Positions 1 through 11,792 of a stretch of DNA of 60,000 nt are shown piece after piece (the first letter of the stretch is position 1; each line of letters begins with the position of its first letter). Origin of the DNA: Takakia lepidozioides (taxonomy: Eukaryota; Streptophyta; Takakiopsida; Takakiales; Takakiaceae); the NCBI GenBank assembly GCA_030704615.1, contig CM060734.1:33684042-33744041 (forward strand), read 5' to 3'. The notes under the pieces were generated by a model. It saw only the letters and a list, made by a program, of their open reading frames with translations, had not been told where the DNA came from and did no database searches. Position numbers and translations under genes: made by a program.

Positions 1-2480
1 CACCTTTGGCACAGAGAAATTGACCCTGTCTGGCCGATGGGAATCTCCATCTGACCCTGGAAGAGTGTTCAATTTTCTTTTGCATGATCCAAATCTTTCC
101 TCGCCTTCCAAATGGGGGATCATGGATTGTAGAGCGGACCCTTCAGTGCATCTGTTTAGAGCTCTGGCCATCTTCGACGGGACTCCGGACCTACTCGCAG
201 CCTTAGCATCAACAAAGTCGTATCAGGGCCCTTGCTTCCACCCCGTCCCATCAGAAAATTGCGGTTTACCTGGTTTGTTGTGTAAGTGCACGCACCATGT
301 CATCAGCAGTGTGGCACATACAAGTCACGACCTGCTTTGGTAGACTGCTGCATCCAGGCGTTGTGAACAGTCTCCGCAAAATTACAGGATGGCATGTCGG
401 CCAAGTCCTCCAAGGACATGTCCTGCAGGATGCATTGCATGGATATGTGAGGAACGAAAACAAATGGTAGAGGTTCTTCAAGTGACAATCGAAGAACCCC
501 AAATGAAAGGCACGATGCACAAATTTCTGTTTTGGGATTGAAGAGGCTTACCGTCGTCATGAAAGCTCCCCACTGTCTGTACCTGAAGTGCCAGAAAACC
601 AACCAGTCCTCCAACTCCTTACGGTGGGTACCTGTTGCAGCACCAGAGGAGAAACCACCAAGCCGGATTGCCTGGTAAGTGCTCTCAGCTTCTCCCATTG
701 AGGTGGCATTCTTGTACTTGAGACAGAGCCTTCTGTGCTCCAACTGCAAGTCAGGGCGAATGCAGCGCTTTGTATGACGTGCCAGAGATTGAGTCCAATG
801 GAAGAGGCATGTGCGCTCCCTATTTTCCATTGGGACCTTAGGATCCCCTGAACCAAACACGCGTCGCACTGCATTGAAATTTGCCTGTGCACTATCAGCC
901 ATGAAGCCGCAAAATTTGTGTTTTGTATTCCATTGCGCTGCATGACGGCCAAGAGCGAATTCCACATGAGCATTTGGGATTCAGTGTCCTCCGACTGCAT
1001 ATCACAAATTGCTATGGAGGGCAAACGCTGGTACGCCGGATCATACACATGGCACGCCATGGTTGTCCAACCTTCACCCATTTGCAGTGATCAAACATTA
1101 ACCAACATTTAGCCAAATCTCCTCCTGGTTGCATACGGCGGACAAAGCTCACACCACTGCCTCGCCCACAGCGGACATCTTGAACAAATACACCTTGGAC
1201 GAGCTGGCCAGGGAAGGGAAGACACTGTTTGAATGAATCATAACGACTCCTCCGCTTCAGGTCCATAATGTTGTCCATGAATCCAGCAGTGCTTGTGCCC
1301 ATTCTGAGTGCATTCACCTGGTTCGAATATTGGGAGAGCTCAACACGGAGAAATGGTCCATGACTGCATTAAGCAAATCTGCATCTAGCATAAGTTGTGT
1401 CGCATCCCCTTCACCCAGTATGTGTTTCTCCAGGAATGCCTTGCTAGCTGCAAGCACTATAGCAGAAGGTGTTGCACAAGGGGCATTGGGAACTCCTGCT
1501 TCAGCAGATTTCTAGCGATGTCCACGCTATCCCTGCAACTTCCTTTGGACACAGGATGCTTGTGTGCACCCATATGAATGCAGGCACGAGTCATTGTCTT
1601 GCATCGGTGTGCCACCTGATACATACGAGCGTGTCACCAGAAACACAGGGCGGGGAAAGTTTGCAGAACCTGTACACGAAGTATTGTCCTGGGAGGGGCA
1701 AGCCCTGGGGTGAAAGGATTCAGGGGCACACTTCCCACTCACTTTTGTTTGGTTGAGCGTTGTTTCTCAGGCGAGGGCAAGAAATATTCTGGCACTTACA
1801 ATGCCCAACGCACAGACCGACCTCCGAAATTTCAAGCCAATGTCGTTATGGATGTTCGACGTTTTTGTCCTGCACCAAGGATGTCGTCATGCTTGTCCAT
1901 GCCCTGTAAAAGCAGCCAGTCCAGTGGAAGAGGTAGGAGGGTTGAGCTCAAATAGGATGTCCCCATCAAACTGTGCTGGCACGTATTGAACCCGTTGCAC
2001 AGGAAGGGACTCCCAATCAACAAAACGCAGCTTGCTCTTGCACCCAGGCACACCTGCGAGGGCTTTCAATTTTGGAATGACGCTCGTTATCTCTTGCAAT
2101 TCGTCATCATCCAATGACGGAGTCTGCACTGGCGGAGGAATCTCAGAAACATCCTCCGAGGACGAGAGTCTGAAAGAGTCACGAAGGTAGTGGATGTGCT
2201 CACCTTTGTTTCAAGGAAACTGTGCCCTTCTGTTGCCCGACCGATGCTGCAGTTGCCAGGGGGGTAACGACCGATCATGCTGATTGTCTTCTCTCTTTTC
2301 CAAGGACACGGTATGTGCCTGGAAGGACTCTCCATTTCCTTCCACACTTGCCAACCAATGGTTTCTCCAAGTGCCCAGAATCCAAATTCCCATCCTCGTC
2401 ATACACCTCTTTTTGAACAAGGAGAGAACCAACTCCAGCGGGAACACTGTAACCCAGCTCATCCTCATGAACAACTGCAA
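1..2480 (-). pseudogene. MULE-like DDE transposase, decayed
   Basis: Minus-strand coding sequence broken across several frames. The best block (965 to 303) carries FMADSAQANFNAVRRVF followed by CLFHWTQSL, which fits the second catalytic Asp and the C-x-x-H step of MULE-type transposases. In another frame just upstream (1081 to about 930) lies GWTTMACHVYDPAYQRLPSI then AICDMQSEDTESQ, which in the same fold precedes that block. Further upstream, 2129 to 1887 encodes LRFVDWESLPVQRVQY, and 2480 to 2280 has an open acidic stretch ending in a stop. At the 5' edge of the window the minus frame still reads HLEGEERFGSCKRKLN, so the C-terminus runs off the window. At least four frame changes are needed to join these blocks, so this is a pseudogene. 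The MULE assignment rests on motif order and spacing; the family may be a distinct plant DDE lineage. No terminal inverted repeats were recognised. Confidence 0.6.
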
Positions 2481-2530
2481 ACCCATCGTCGTCTGCAGTG
2501 GCAGTTAGTGGAAGAGTACATGCATTGGAA

Positions 2531-4040
2531 TGGAATGAGCAAGTGTATCTCGCTCCCTCGACATGTTTTCCCTCACTGAACGAAAGTTGCGGAATCCTCG
2601 AACTGATAGCCCGCCATTACCAAAAGGGGAATTAAGACAAGCAAACCGAGGTCAACAAGGGTAGCTCCAATCCAAAGGTTGCAGGTGATGCATGCAAAGG
2701 ATGTAGGGATGAGATGCACCTTCACTTCGGAAACAGCAACGCCAAGAGGCACTAACCAGAAAAACTGTTTGAAATACTACAAGAAGCCGTGCTGTTTATG
2801 GATGCAAAACAAACACTGAAAACGACATTGAAACCAACCATTATGAAAAGACGGCAAACAACCCTGGAGAGCAGTAAACAGGAAGACCACAATGTCATGA
2901 GTTGTGCTGTGCCAGAAGAGCACAGCACAAAAACATGACACTGCAGAAGATACCTCGCACGAATGCGTGGCAGACATGGTCGTATCCGACAGAACCCTTT
3001 ATGCCGAATGACCCCATGGCAGACAGTAACGGTTAAAATGCAACCACAGGGTACAGTACGTACAACACACGTGGATGCATATGCGAAGCATAACAATTAT
3101 TGCGCGATCTGCAAGAACTGCTCGAAATGAACTAGCATTAGATTTCTACGGCCCATCCGAATTGAAAGAAATAAAGAAGGCCGCGGTGTGTTGGCAGAGC
3201 AGCGCAGTACATCTGACATATATCGCTAGTGCATGCAACGGATTTTGTACTTTTTTTCTAGCGCTTTATTGCTTGGATAATACGGAGACGACGGAATGGA
3301 TGAATTCCGTTCGCACACAATAACAACACCCGCATCCAATATGGTTGACAACGTCCAATTTGATTTTTGGTTACATGCCATAGCAGCACTGTTACAAACG
3401 TCAAACTGGAGAGCTCTAGAGGCATCGTGGGGAGCCCTTGTTTCCAGCGGAGGAGGAAGAGAAGGAAGTCACTATACTTCACGAGCTTCGAAACAGGAAT
3501 AAGCCAGAGATAGAATGAGGATGGAAAGAGTGGACGCAAGACGAAAAGGAAGGTAGAAGAGAGGGAGTAGAGGAAAGTGTGGCGATGGAGGAGCAGGAAT
3601 CAGCAGAAGAACAGCAGCCCGCCATAGTTCCAAGAACAGATGAAGAGGACACCGCATGAGGGAGAGACAGACGAGATGGAAGAGGATGTTGAAGGTGGGG
3701 GCCTCACGAGGAGTCTGCCTGCGGGAAAGAGGAGAGGGGGAGAGGCTCACGTACACGCTCAGCACATAGAGCAGCCCGAATAAGCGCAAAGGGTCCCCGG
3801 CAAATTGGGGAGTCTTCTGGGAGCAGCCAAGAGAAAAAGGTGAATCTTTAGGGACCCACATTTGTGTTCGTTGCTGAATAAATATAGCCACACAGGACAT
3901 CTGCACCAGGCTGAAAGCACCGCAAACTGGAGCCCAACCAGTGTGCGGCAACGCTACACGTTTGGGCCTGACCAATTTGGTGGATGGTAATGTGTCGAAA
4001 GCCCAAACTTGGGCATCTACAGCCCAAACTTGGGCATCTA
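2531..4040. other. No gene recognised; purine-rich stretch
   Basis: No domain or plausible exon was recognised in either strand. The interval 3,490-3,730 is strongly purine-rich on the plus strand, which creates a long but low-complexity minus-strand open frame of about 190 codons that I do not regard as a gene. Just before the satellite, 3,997-4,039 contains two direct copies of a 19 bp unit that includes the palindrome GCCCAAACTTGGGC. Confidence 0.5.
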
Positions 4041-7000
4041 CACGTTGGCGCACACTGTTCGAGCTCTACATGTCACAGTTTTGTCCGTGTTGAATTCGCC
4101 CTTTACGGCACGTTTATGATGACGAAATAACCATTCAGTGGCAGCTCAAACAGTGTGCGTTGGCGCACACTGTTTGAGCTGCACATGTAAGTGTTTTTTC
4201 CGATTGAAATTCGGACTTCCAGGGCAGGTTTATGATGATGAAATAACCATTCAGGGGCAGCTCAAACAGTGTGTGCCAACGAAAACTGTTTGAGCTGAAC
4301 ATGTCACTACTTTTTTGGTGTTAAATTCGGACTTCCAGGGCACGTTTATGATGATGAAATAACCATTCAGTGGCAGCTCAAACAGTGTGCGCCAACGCAC
4401 ACTGTTTGAGCTGAACATGTTAGTGTTTTTTCCGATTGAAATTCGGCATTTAGGGCACGTTTCTGAGGATGAAATAATCCCTCACTGGCAGCTCAAACAG
4501 TGTGCGTCAACGCACACTGTTTGAGCTGTGCATGTAACTACTTTTTTGGTGTTAAATTCGGACTTCCAGGGCAGGTTTATGATGATGAAATAACCATTCA
4601 GTGGCAGCTCAAACAGTGTGCGTTGGCGCACACTGTTTGAGCTGTACATGTCACTACTTTTTTGGTGTTAAATTCGGACTTCCAGGGCAGTTTATTATGA
4701 TGAAATAACCATTCAGTGGCAGCTCAAACAGTGTGCGCAATGCACACTGTTTGAGCTGTACATGTCACTACTTTTTTGGTGTTAAATTCGGACTTCCAGG
4801 GCACGTTTATGATGATGAAATAACCATTCAGTGGCAGCTCAAACAGTGTGCGGTCGCGCACACTGTTTGAGCTGAACATGTAAGTGTTTTTTCCGATTGA
4901 AATTCAGTATTTAGGGCACGTTTCTGAGGATGAAATAATCCCTCACTGGCAGCTCAAACAGTGTGCGTCAACGCACACTGTTTGAGCTGTGCATGTCACT
5001 GCTTTTTTGGTGTTAAATTCGGACTTCCAGGGCAGGTTTATGATGATGAAATAACCATTCAGTGGCAGCTCAAACAGTGTGCGTTGGCGCACACTGTTTG
5101 AGCTATACATGTCACTGCTATTTTGGTGTTAAATTCGGACTTCCAGGGCAGGTTTATTATGATGAAATAACCATTCAGTGGCAGCTCAAACAGTGTGCGC
5201 CAACGCACACTGTTTGAGCTGTACATGTCACTACTTTTTTGGTGTTAAATTCGGACTTCCAGGGCACGTTTATGATGATGAAATAACCATTCAGTGGCAG
5301 CTCAAACAGTGTGCGGTCGCGCACACTGTTTGAGCTGAACATGTAAGTGTTTTTCGATTGAAATTCAGCATTTAGGGCACGTTTCTGAGGATGAATATAT
5401 CCCTCATTGGCAGCTCAAACAGTGTGCGTCAACGCACACTGTTTGAGCTGTGCATGTCACTGCTTTTTTGGTGTTAAATTCGGACTTCCAGGGCAGGTTT
5501 ATGATGATGAAATAACCATTCAGTGGCAGCTCAAACAGTGTGCGTGGCGCACACTGTTTGAGCTATACATGTCACTGCTATTTTGGTGTTAAATTCGGAC
5601 TTCCAGGGCAGGTTTATTATGATGAAATAACATTCAGTGGCAGCTCAACAGTGTGCGCCAATGCACACTGTTGAGCTGTACATGTCACTACTTTTTTGGT
5701 GTTAAATTCGGACTTCCAGGGCACGTTTATGATGATGAAATAACCATTCAGTGGCAGCTCAAACAGTGTGCGGTCGCGCACACTGTTTGAGCTGAACATG
5801 TAAGTGTTTTTTCCGATTGAAATTCAGTATTTAGGGCACGTTTCTGAGGATGAAATAATCCCTCACTGGCAGCTCAAAAAGTGTGCGTCAACGCACACTG
5901 TTTGAGCTGTGCATGTCACTGCTTTTTTGGTGTTAAATTCGGACTTCCAGGGCAGGTTTATGATGATGAAATAACCATTCAGTGGCAGCTCAAACAGTGT
6001 GCGTTGGCGCACACTGTTTGAGCTATACATGTCACTGCTATTTTGGTGTTAAATTCGGACTTCCAGGGCAGGTTTATTATGATGAAATAACCATTCAGTG
6101 GCAGCTCAAACAGTGTGCGTTGGCGCACACTGTTTGAGCTATACATGTCACTGCTATTTGGTGTTAAATTCGGACTTCCAGGGCAGGTTTATTATGATGA
6201 AAAATTCGGACTTCCAGGGCAGGTTTATTATGATGAAATAACCATTCAGTGGCAGCTCAAACAGTGTGCGCCAATGCACACTGTTTGAGCTGAACATGTC
6301 ACTACTTTTTTCCGTGTTAAAATTGGACTTCCAGGGCACGTTTATGATGATGAAATAACCCATTCAGTGGCAGCTCAACAGTGTGCGGGCCGGCACACTG
6401 TTTGAGCTGAACATGTAGTGTTTTTTTCCGATTGAAATTCAGTATTTAGGGCACGTTTCTGAGGATGAAATAATCCATCACTGGCAGCTCAAACAGTGTG
6501 CGTCAACGCACACTGTTTGAGCTGAACATGTCACTGCTTTTTTTGGTGTTAAATTCGGACTTCCAGGGCACGGTTTATGATGATGAAATAACCATTCAGT
6601 GGCAGCTCAAACAGTGTGCGTTGGCGCACACTGTTTGAGCTATACATGTCACTGCTTTTTTGGTGTTAAATTCGGACTTCCAGGGCAGGTTTATTATGAT
6701 GAAATAACCATTCAGTGGCAGCTCAAAACAGTGTGCGCCAACGCACACTGTTTGAGCTGTAATGTCACTGCTTTTTTGGTCTTAAATTCGGAACTTCCAG
6801 GGCACGTTTATGATGATGAAATAACCATTCAGTGGCAGCTCAAACAGTGTGCGTTGGCGCACACTGTTTGAGCTGAACATGTAAGTGTTTTTTCAGATTG
6901 AAATTCGGCATTTAGGGCACGTTTCTGAGGATGAAATAATCCCTCACTGGCAGCTCAAACAGTGTGCGCCAACGCACACTGTTTGAGCTGAACATGTCAC

Positions 7001-7617
7001 TGCTTTTTTGGTGTTAAATTCGGACTTCCAGGGCAGGTTTATGATGATGAAATAACCATTCAGTGGCAGCTCAAAACAGTGTGCGTTGGCGCACACTGTT
7101 TGAGCTTAACATGTCACTGCTTTTTTGGTGTTAAATTCGGACTTCCAGGGCCGGTTTATGATGATGAAATAACCATTCAGTGGCAGCTCAAATAGTGTGC
7201 GTTGGCGCACACTATTTGAGCTGAACATGTAAGTGTTTTTTCCGATTGAAATTCGGCATTTAGGGCACGTTTCTGAGGATGAAATAATCCCTCACTGGCA
7301 GTTCAAACAGTGTGCGTCAACGCACACTTTTTGAGCTGTACATGTCACACTGTTCGAACTCACATTTTCACTTTTTTCATCTGAAATCGGCCGCATATCT
7401 TGGAGTTTACAATGAACACTTACCTGGCACAAGTAGATGTTCAATGATCATTTACATGGCAAGTGAAACAGTGTGCGTCAACGCACACTGTTTGAGCCCA
7501 CTTTTACATTGTCTATTTCTGTGGAACTCGGCAACATAGGACATGTCTGTGAGGGTCAATGTACACTTACCTGGCAGCTTAAAATACTGTGCGTCAACAC
7601 ACACTCTTTGAGCCCAC
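4041..7617. repeat. ~115 bp palindromic satellite array
   Basis: About 30 tandem units, mostly 113-117 bp. Each has an 18 bp arm CAGCTCAAACAGTGTGCG, a 4 bp loop, and the exact inverse arm CGCACACTGTTTGAGCTG. Loops seen are TTGG, CCAA, TCAA and GTCG. The 75 bp between palindromes comes in two classes. Class A contains GTTAAATTCGGACTTCCAGG. Class B contains CCGATTGAAATTC and GTTTCTGAGGATGAAATAAT. Class B recurs near 4,430, 4,905, 5,355, 5,815, 6,430, 6,890 and 7,240, giving a higher-order period of roughly 460 bp (usually four units). Edge copies are diverged: one near 4,050, and the last two palindromes near 7,466 and 7,578. The array stops about 65 bp before the splice acceptor of the first visible exon of the ParB/methyltransferase-like gene, so it is either its promoter region or within a 5' intron. 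Confidence 0.97.
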
Positions 7618-7681
7618 TTTTTCATGCCTAAGCCGACGTTTCATGCCTCTCTAATATCAAGTTGAATGAACAACCCTGCAG

Positions 7682-10600
7682 GAGAAGATGCAAAGTGTGG
7701 CAGATGAGGTCCCTTCGGGTCAGGAGAAGGAGATAATTGTTGATGTGGACGATGAGTTCTATGAAAGCAAAGCCGCTGAGATGCTGGGGGGTCAGAAGGT
7801 AAACTCTCAGCTTGTGGTGCAAAGTATGCTTGCCCCGGGTGGGAGGTTGAAGATTCCCCTGTGTAGGTTGGTTTCCATGCCCGTCGTTCGTACACCCCTC
7901 GTCAAGGACATTCTCAAGCTGGAGGCCGAGTTTGTGCATGGGTATTTGGATGGATCTGCAGTCTTTTACGTTTCTACTAGGGATTCCAAAGGTAATGAGC
8001 TCCTCGTGGATCAGTCAATCGTGGACTCTTGGGACCCCATTTGGAGACAGCTGAACGAATCCTTCGAACTTCTTCTCTCCAGGAAACCTTCCACCCAGGC
8101 ATTCTCGGGAAAGATGTTTCACGTTTGGGATGGGAACCACCGCTTGCTTGCATGGATGGCTGTCATTGGGAGGCTGCACTCACAGAAGGAAGAGTGGCAT
8201 TACTCTGTTCGATCGATGGTGCTGGATTGTGACGGAAACATGATGGGTCTTCTGACGGCAATGAATGATGTGAACAGGTTGGTTTCTCATTCTACATGTT
8301 CCACTTGTGGTTCCGTTCTTCTTTGATTGAAGACCTTGAATTTCATTCTGACTTACAGATATCATTCTGCAGAGGAACGGAGACATCGCATGTCAAAACG
8401 AGTTTGGTTCACACACTATATAGGATACAAAGGATAGGGCAGATGCCCTTGACCAACTTCAAGACCATCCTTTCAGCAGAGATGTACAAGAAGTGCGAAA
8501 TCTCCAAGACATCGGAAACGTGGTACTCGTTGACCCGTGAGGCTTTCATGGAGTACATGTACACGGTGAGATACATCTTCCTTCATCTGGTCTTCCATAT
8601 TCCACATGTTTGTTTCTGTTTGTTTCCCTTGACCTTGTGCTGATGCAACTCTCTTGCATTCCCTTGCAGCAAGACATTGCAGATGCAGGGGAGCGTGGCA
8701 AACTGAAATACTACAGCTCTACCCCTGAGGAGAGAAGGACAGCAAAGGGGGTTGAGAGTCGCATCCAGAAAGAGATGACCGCTACAAGAAGGACTATAAT
8801 GAGTGCTTTCGTGAAGCAGTTGAGAATTGCCGACCCATCATTCGACCGCAGTTTCTCCTGGAGATAAAAAACCATTATAACAAGCCAGGCAAGCCAGAAA
8901 TGGCCCAGGAGAAGTTGCACAGGCTGTCTACCGCCGTTGTGTCTCCAGAACAAAAGGTGAAGTGGCTACAGATATGGAACTCCGATCTCACAGTTAGGGA
9001 TACCCACATGTTCCCAAGGCCGGAGAAAGAGAAGAAGACCCAGCGTGTCATTCCTGTCAGTGACAATGTGCTGGACACCTGGCTTCACAAGGCCACTTAC
9101 TGGAGCCAGGTGTGATGTCCTTCCCTGTGTCACTGTCTTTTCTCTTTTCCTGTCCTTATCTTTCTATTGCCTCTTACATTCGCTGTGATTGCTTTTGGTT
9201 TCATTCTTGCATTTGTATTGTTTTGCAGTTGGAAGAAAGGGCCAGATCGGTTCTGCATACTCAACTGGCTGACTATGGCATCAGTATGATAGCACCGAAG
9301 GTGTCCTTCGAAGCATACATGAGGAAATGGAGAGCCACAGTGTGGCACTCTTGTTTCTTTAGAGAGTTCAGCAAGGAGGGTGGCATCAGTCGAACAAATG
9401 AGCTGGACCAGCAAGAAAAAGGAGAGGAAGCCTGGAAACGATGCCTTTACAGGTGCACACTCTTGCACTACTTATTTGTGCTATGGTTGCAATGTGTTGT
9501 GTGGCATACTGTTTAAGGGGGTCTTCCTAGTGTGATGGAAAAGTTGCCACACAATATTTCCATTGTAAAATGAGGCTGTCTCTGTTGCTGCAGGTACATA
9601 AAGTTTGTTCTCCTGGAAGAGAATTGCCTGGACAAACATCCAGATTTCGTGGACCTGTGGCTTGTCCCTGCTGGCAACCAGACCATGTTCACTACTGGGA
9701 TCTTGCATGACTGGGGCCCAGACCATCTTTCTTCTTGTGGTTGGTATTTGGATTGCCCTCCTTCTGAGACCCCAGCTCCAGAGGTGTCTTTGAGGAGAGA
9801 GAATGACCGTATTGCAGCCACTGCCGCAGCAGCCGACCTCGACATTCATGAACGAAATTTGAGGACTCTTGCAGAGAAGGAGCCTCCCGCTCACGATACC
9901 CCAGGTAGAGGAAGAAAGGCAAAGGGAAAAGATGTTGCTGGTGTTGTGGGGAAGGGAAGGGGTAGAGGGAAGGTGGCACAAGGGCAGGGAAGTGTTGCAG
10001 ATATTGGCCCTGTGGAGCATGTCCAGCAGACTCCACCGCATGGTAGGGGATCCGGGAGAAAAAACAAGGGGGTGGTTGATCCCAAGGACCCGTACCATGC
10101 AGTGGAACATCCCACGAGGGTCATTCGCCCAACCAGGTTGGAGATGGCCAACGTCGGGTTCCTTGCCATGATGGAGTCGAAGAAATCTGATTACAAGGGC
10201 GAGCCATCACCAGTGTGGGACAGGATTGTGCAGTTCCTCAGCACGGTGCGTGTTCTCTTTGGGTTCTGTGGCTTCTGCTGTTTTTGTCTGCTGTGGGCAT
10301 GGATCGTTTCTAAACTTGTGAGAATTCCATTGTATTTTTGTTTGCAGGCTAAAATGACCAAATCCTGGGTGAACGGGAAGGAGAAGCCATATGCAGCCGA
10401 ACTCATCATCTTGGACATCCCTGATGGGTTGGCAGTCCCAGATATCCCTCCATCGGGTGCTTGTCCGGGTTGGAATGCTTTTGATGAGCGCTACTGGCGG
10501 TGGGTTTTCTCCTTTTGCAACTTCTTCCTGTCCGATGCAGGTGTTTTGGTGCTCATCCAGTCCATCGACGGTCGGTGTCGCCATGCACTTTCCAGCTATT

Positions 10601-11792
10601 TGAAAGCCTCGGGCATGAGAGTCGTGAAGACATGGAATTGTGTGAACAGCATGTACCTTACGAAGGGGGATCGCCCGGGAGAGATGGTGAGTTTGCCTTC
10701 TTCTTCCTCTTCTTGGTTGTTCTCCGATGGGGTTGTATAGGTCGCTCGAACTCATACGTAGGGACCCGATTTTTTTTGGCTTCTTAGTTCCTTGTGGATG
10801 TCATGTTCGCATACTCGTCTGTTTGAAGCTGTTTGTCTCGTCCGGGTGCATCCACAAACGACTCCGGCCGGCATTACCGAGTTTGCCATCACTCATGGGG
10901 CCAAGTTCATAGATGATAGGACAGATCCCCCCACGGATGACATGCATCACAACTACGTCGACAACAACGTGTGCTTGCGAAGGGGGAATGGGGTTCCTTG
11001 GAGAGGGGCGAGGGAGAGGAGTCCGGCTTTCATTCAAACGATTGTGGAGTGCTGCACCTACACAGACGCCAGAGTTCTGGATTTGTCGATGGGCACAGGT
11101 TCGTCTCTTCAACATTCACATTTCATGAGGTTTGATTGAGCTTGCACTTTCAGCACTTCCCACCGTTCCGAATGTGTCTTCAATGTCTTCTTCATTCATT
11201 CTATTCCACTGCAGGTGCTTCTTACCACGCTTGCAAGGCCAGTGCGCGACATCTCTTTGGGATTGAAGGGGATGCTGAGATTTACAAGAACCTCCTGATG
11301 GGTTTGGGTGGACACACTTCTCAAGTCCTTCCGAAGCCCCGTCCCGTTGATACTGATACAGAGGAGACTTCTGACAAGGAGCTGGACTCCGACTTTGCCT
11401 GTGAGTAAGTTCAACCTGTGCATGCTTTCATTGTTGTTTCAATATCGAGAGTCGTTGTTCTTCAGGCAAAGTGCACATGGGAGACATCCTCTTTGTTGGA
11501 CTTGTGCATTGCATCATTGTGTTAAAAATGGGGTTTTGTGGACATGTGCAGGAGTCCGCGTGCTTCCACTTGCCCTCCAGGGCTATCACACCTATTTGGA
11601 CTTGTTTGCAGTCCTCCTCGGTCTTGCGTGCTACCTGTCTATGCGGAGGCACTCGCAGCAAGCATGTCCGTTCATGGCACTCCGAGTCCACCTTACGACG
11701 GCCTTCGTAGAACACGTGGTGTTGGGGCCAGAATCTTTGTAGATGACATAGCACAGGAGGTGGACACTGATTGTGATGACTACGACACTTGA
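7682..11792 (+). CDS. ParB-like / DNA methylase-like gene
   Basis: Spliced gene; visible exons 7682-8277, 8373-8565, 8670-9109, 9229-9452, 9594-10245, 10348-10686, about 10788-11098, 11215-11400 and a terminal exon ending at 11792. GT-AG borders keep frame at most junctions. A CTGCAG acceptor just before 7682 suggests an upstream exon; the first Met is at 7688. Exon 1 carries HVWDGNHRLLAWMAVIG (about residues 146-162), matching the D-G-x-H-R signature of ParB/sulfiredoxin-like folds. Exon 6 has IILDIPDG where beta-class DNA methylases have motif IV (DPPY or SPPY), then DAGVLVLIQ and a VVKTWNCVNSMY strand. Exons 7-8 give RSPAFIQTIVECC and RVLDLSMGTGASYHAC then FGIEGD, the X-I-II motif order of N4/N6 methylases. 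The linker (exon 5) is Gly/Arg/Lys-rich. Damage: exon 3 needs a one-base frame change near 8,777 to reach the frame that encodes its second half, exon 7 also has ambiguous framing, and the last splice is uncertain. The loss of the aromatic residue in motif IV makes methylation activity doubtful. Confidence 0.65.

Noticed and set aside
3472-4053. 193-codon minus-strand open frame
   Set aside because: It is the antisense of a purine-rich low-complexity stretch, with Leu/Ser/Pro-dominated composition and no family signature.
4041-7617. CRISPR-like array (regular palindromic repeats with spacers)
   Set aside because: The sequence between palindromes is itself repeated in two classes, not unique; there are no cas genes, and the setting is a plant nuclear genome.
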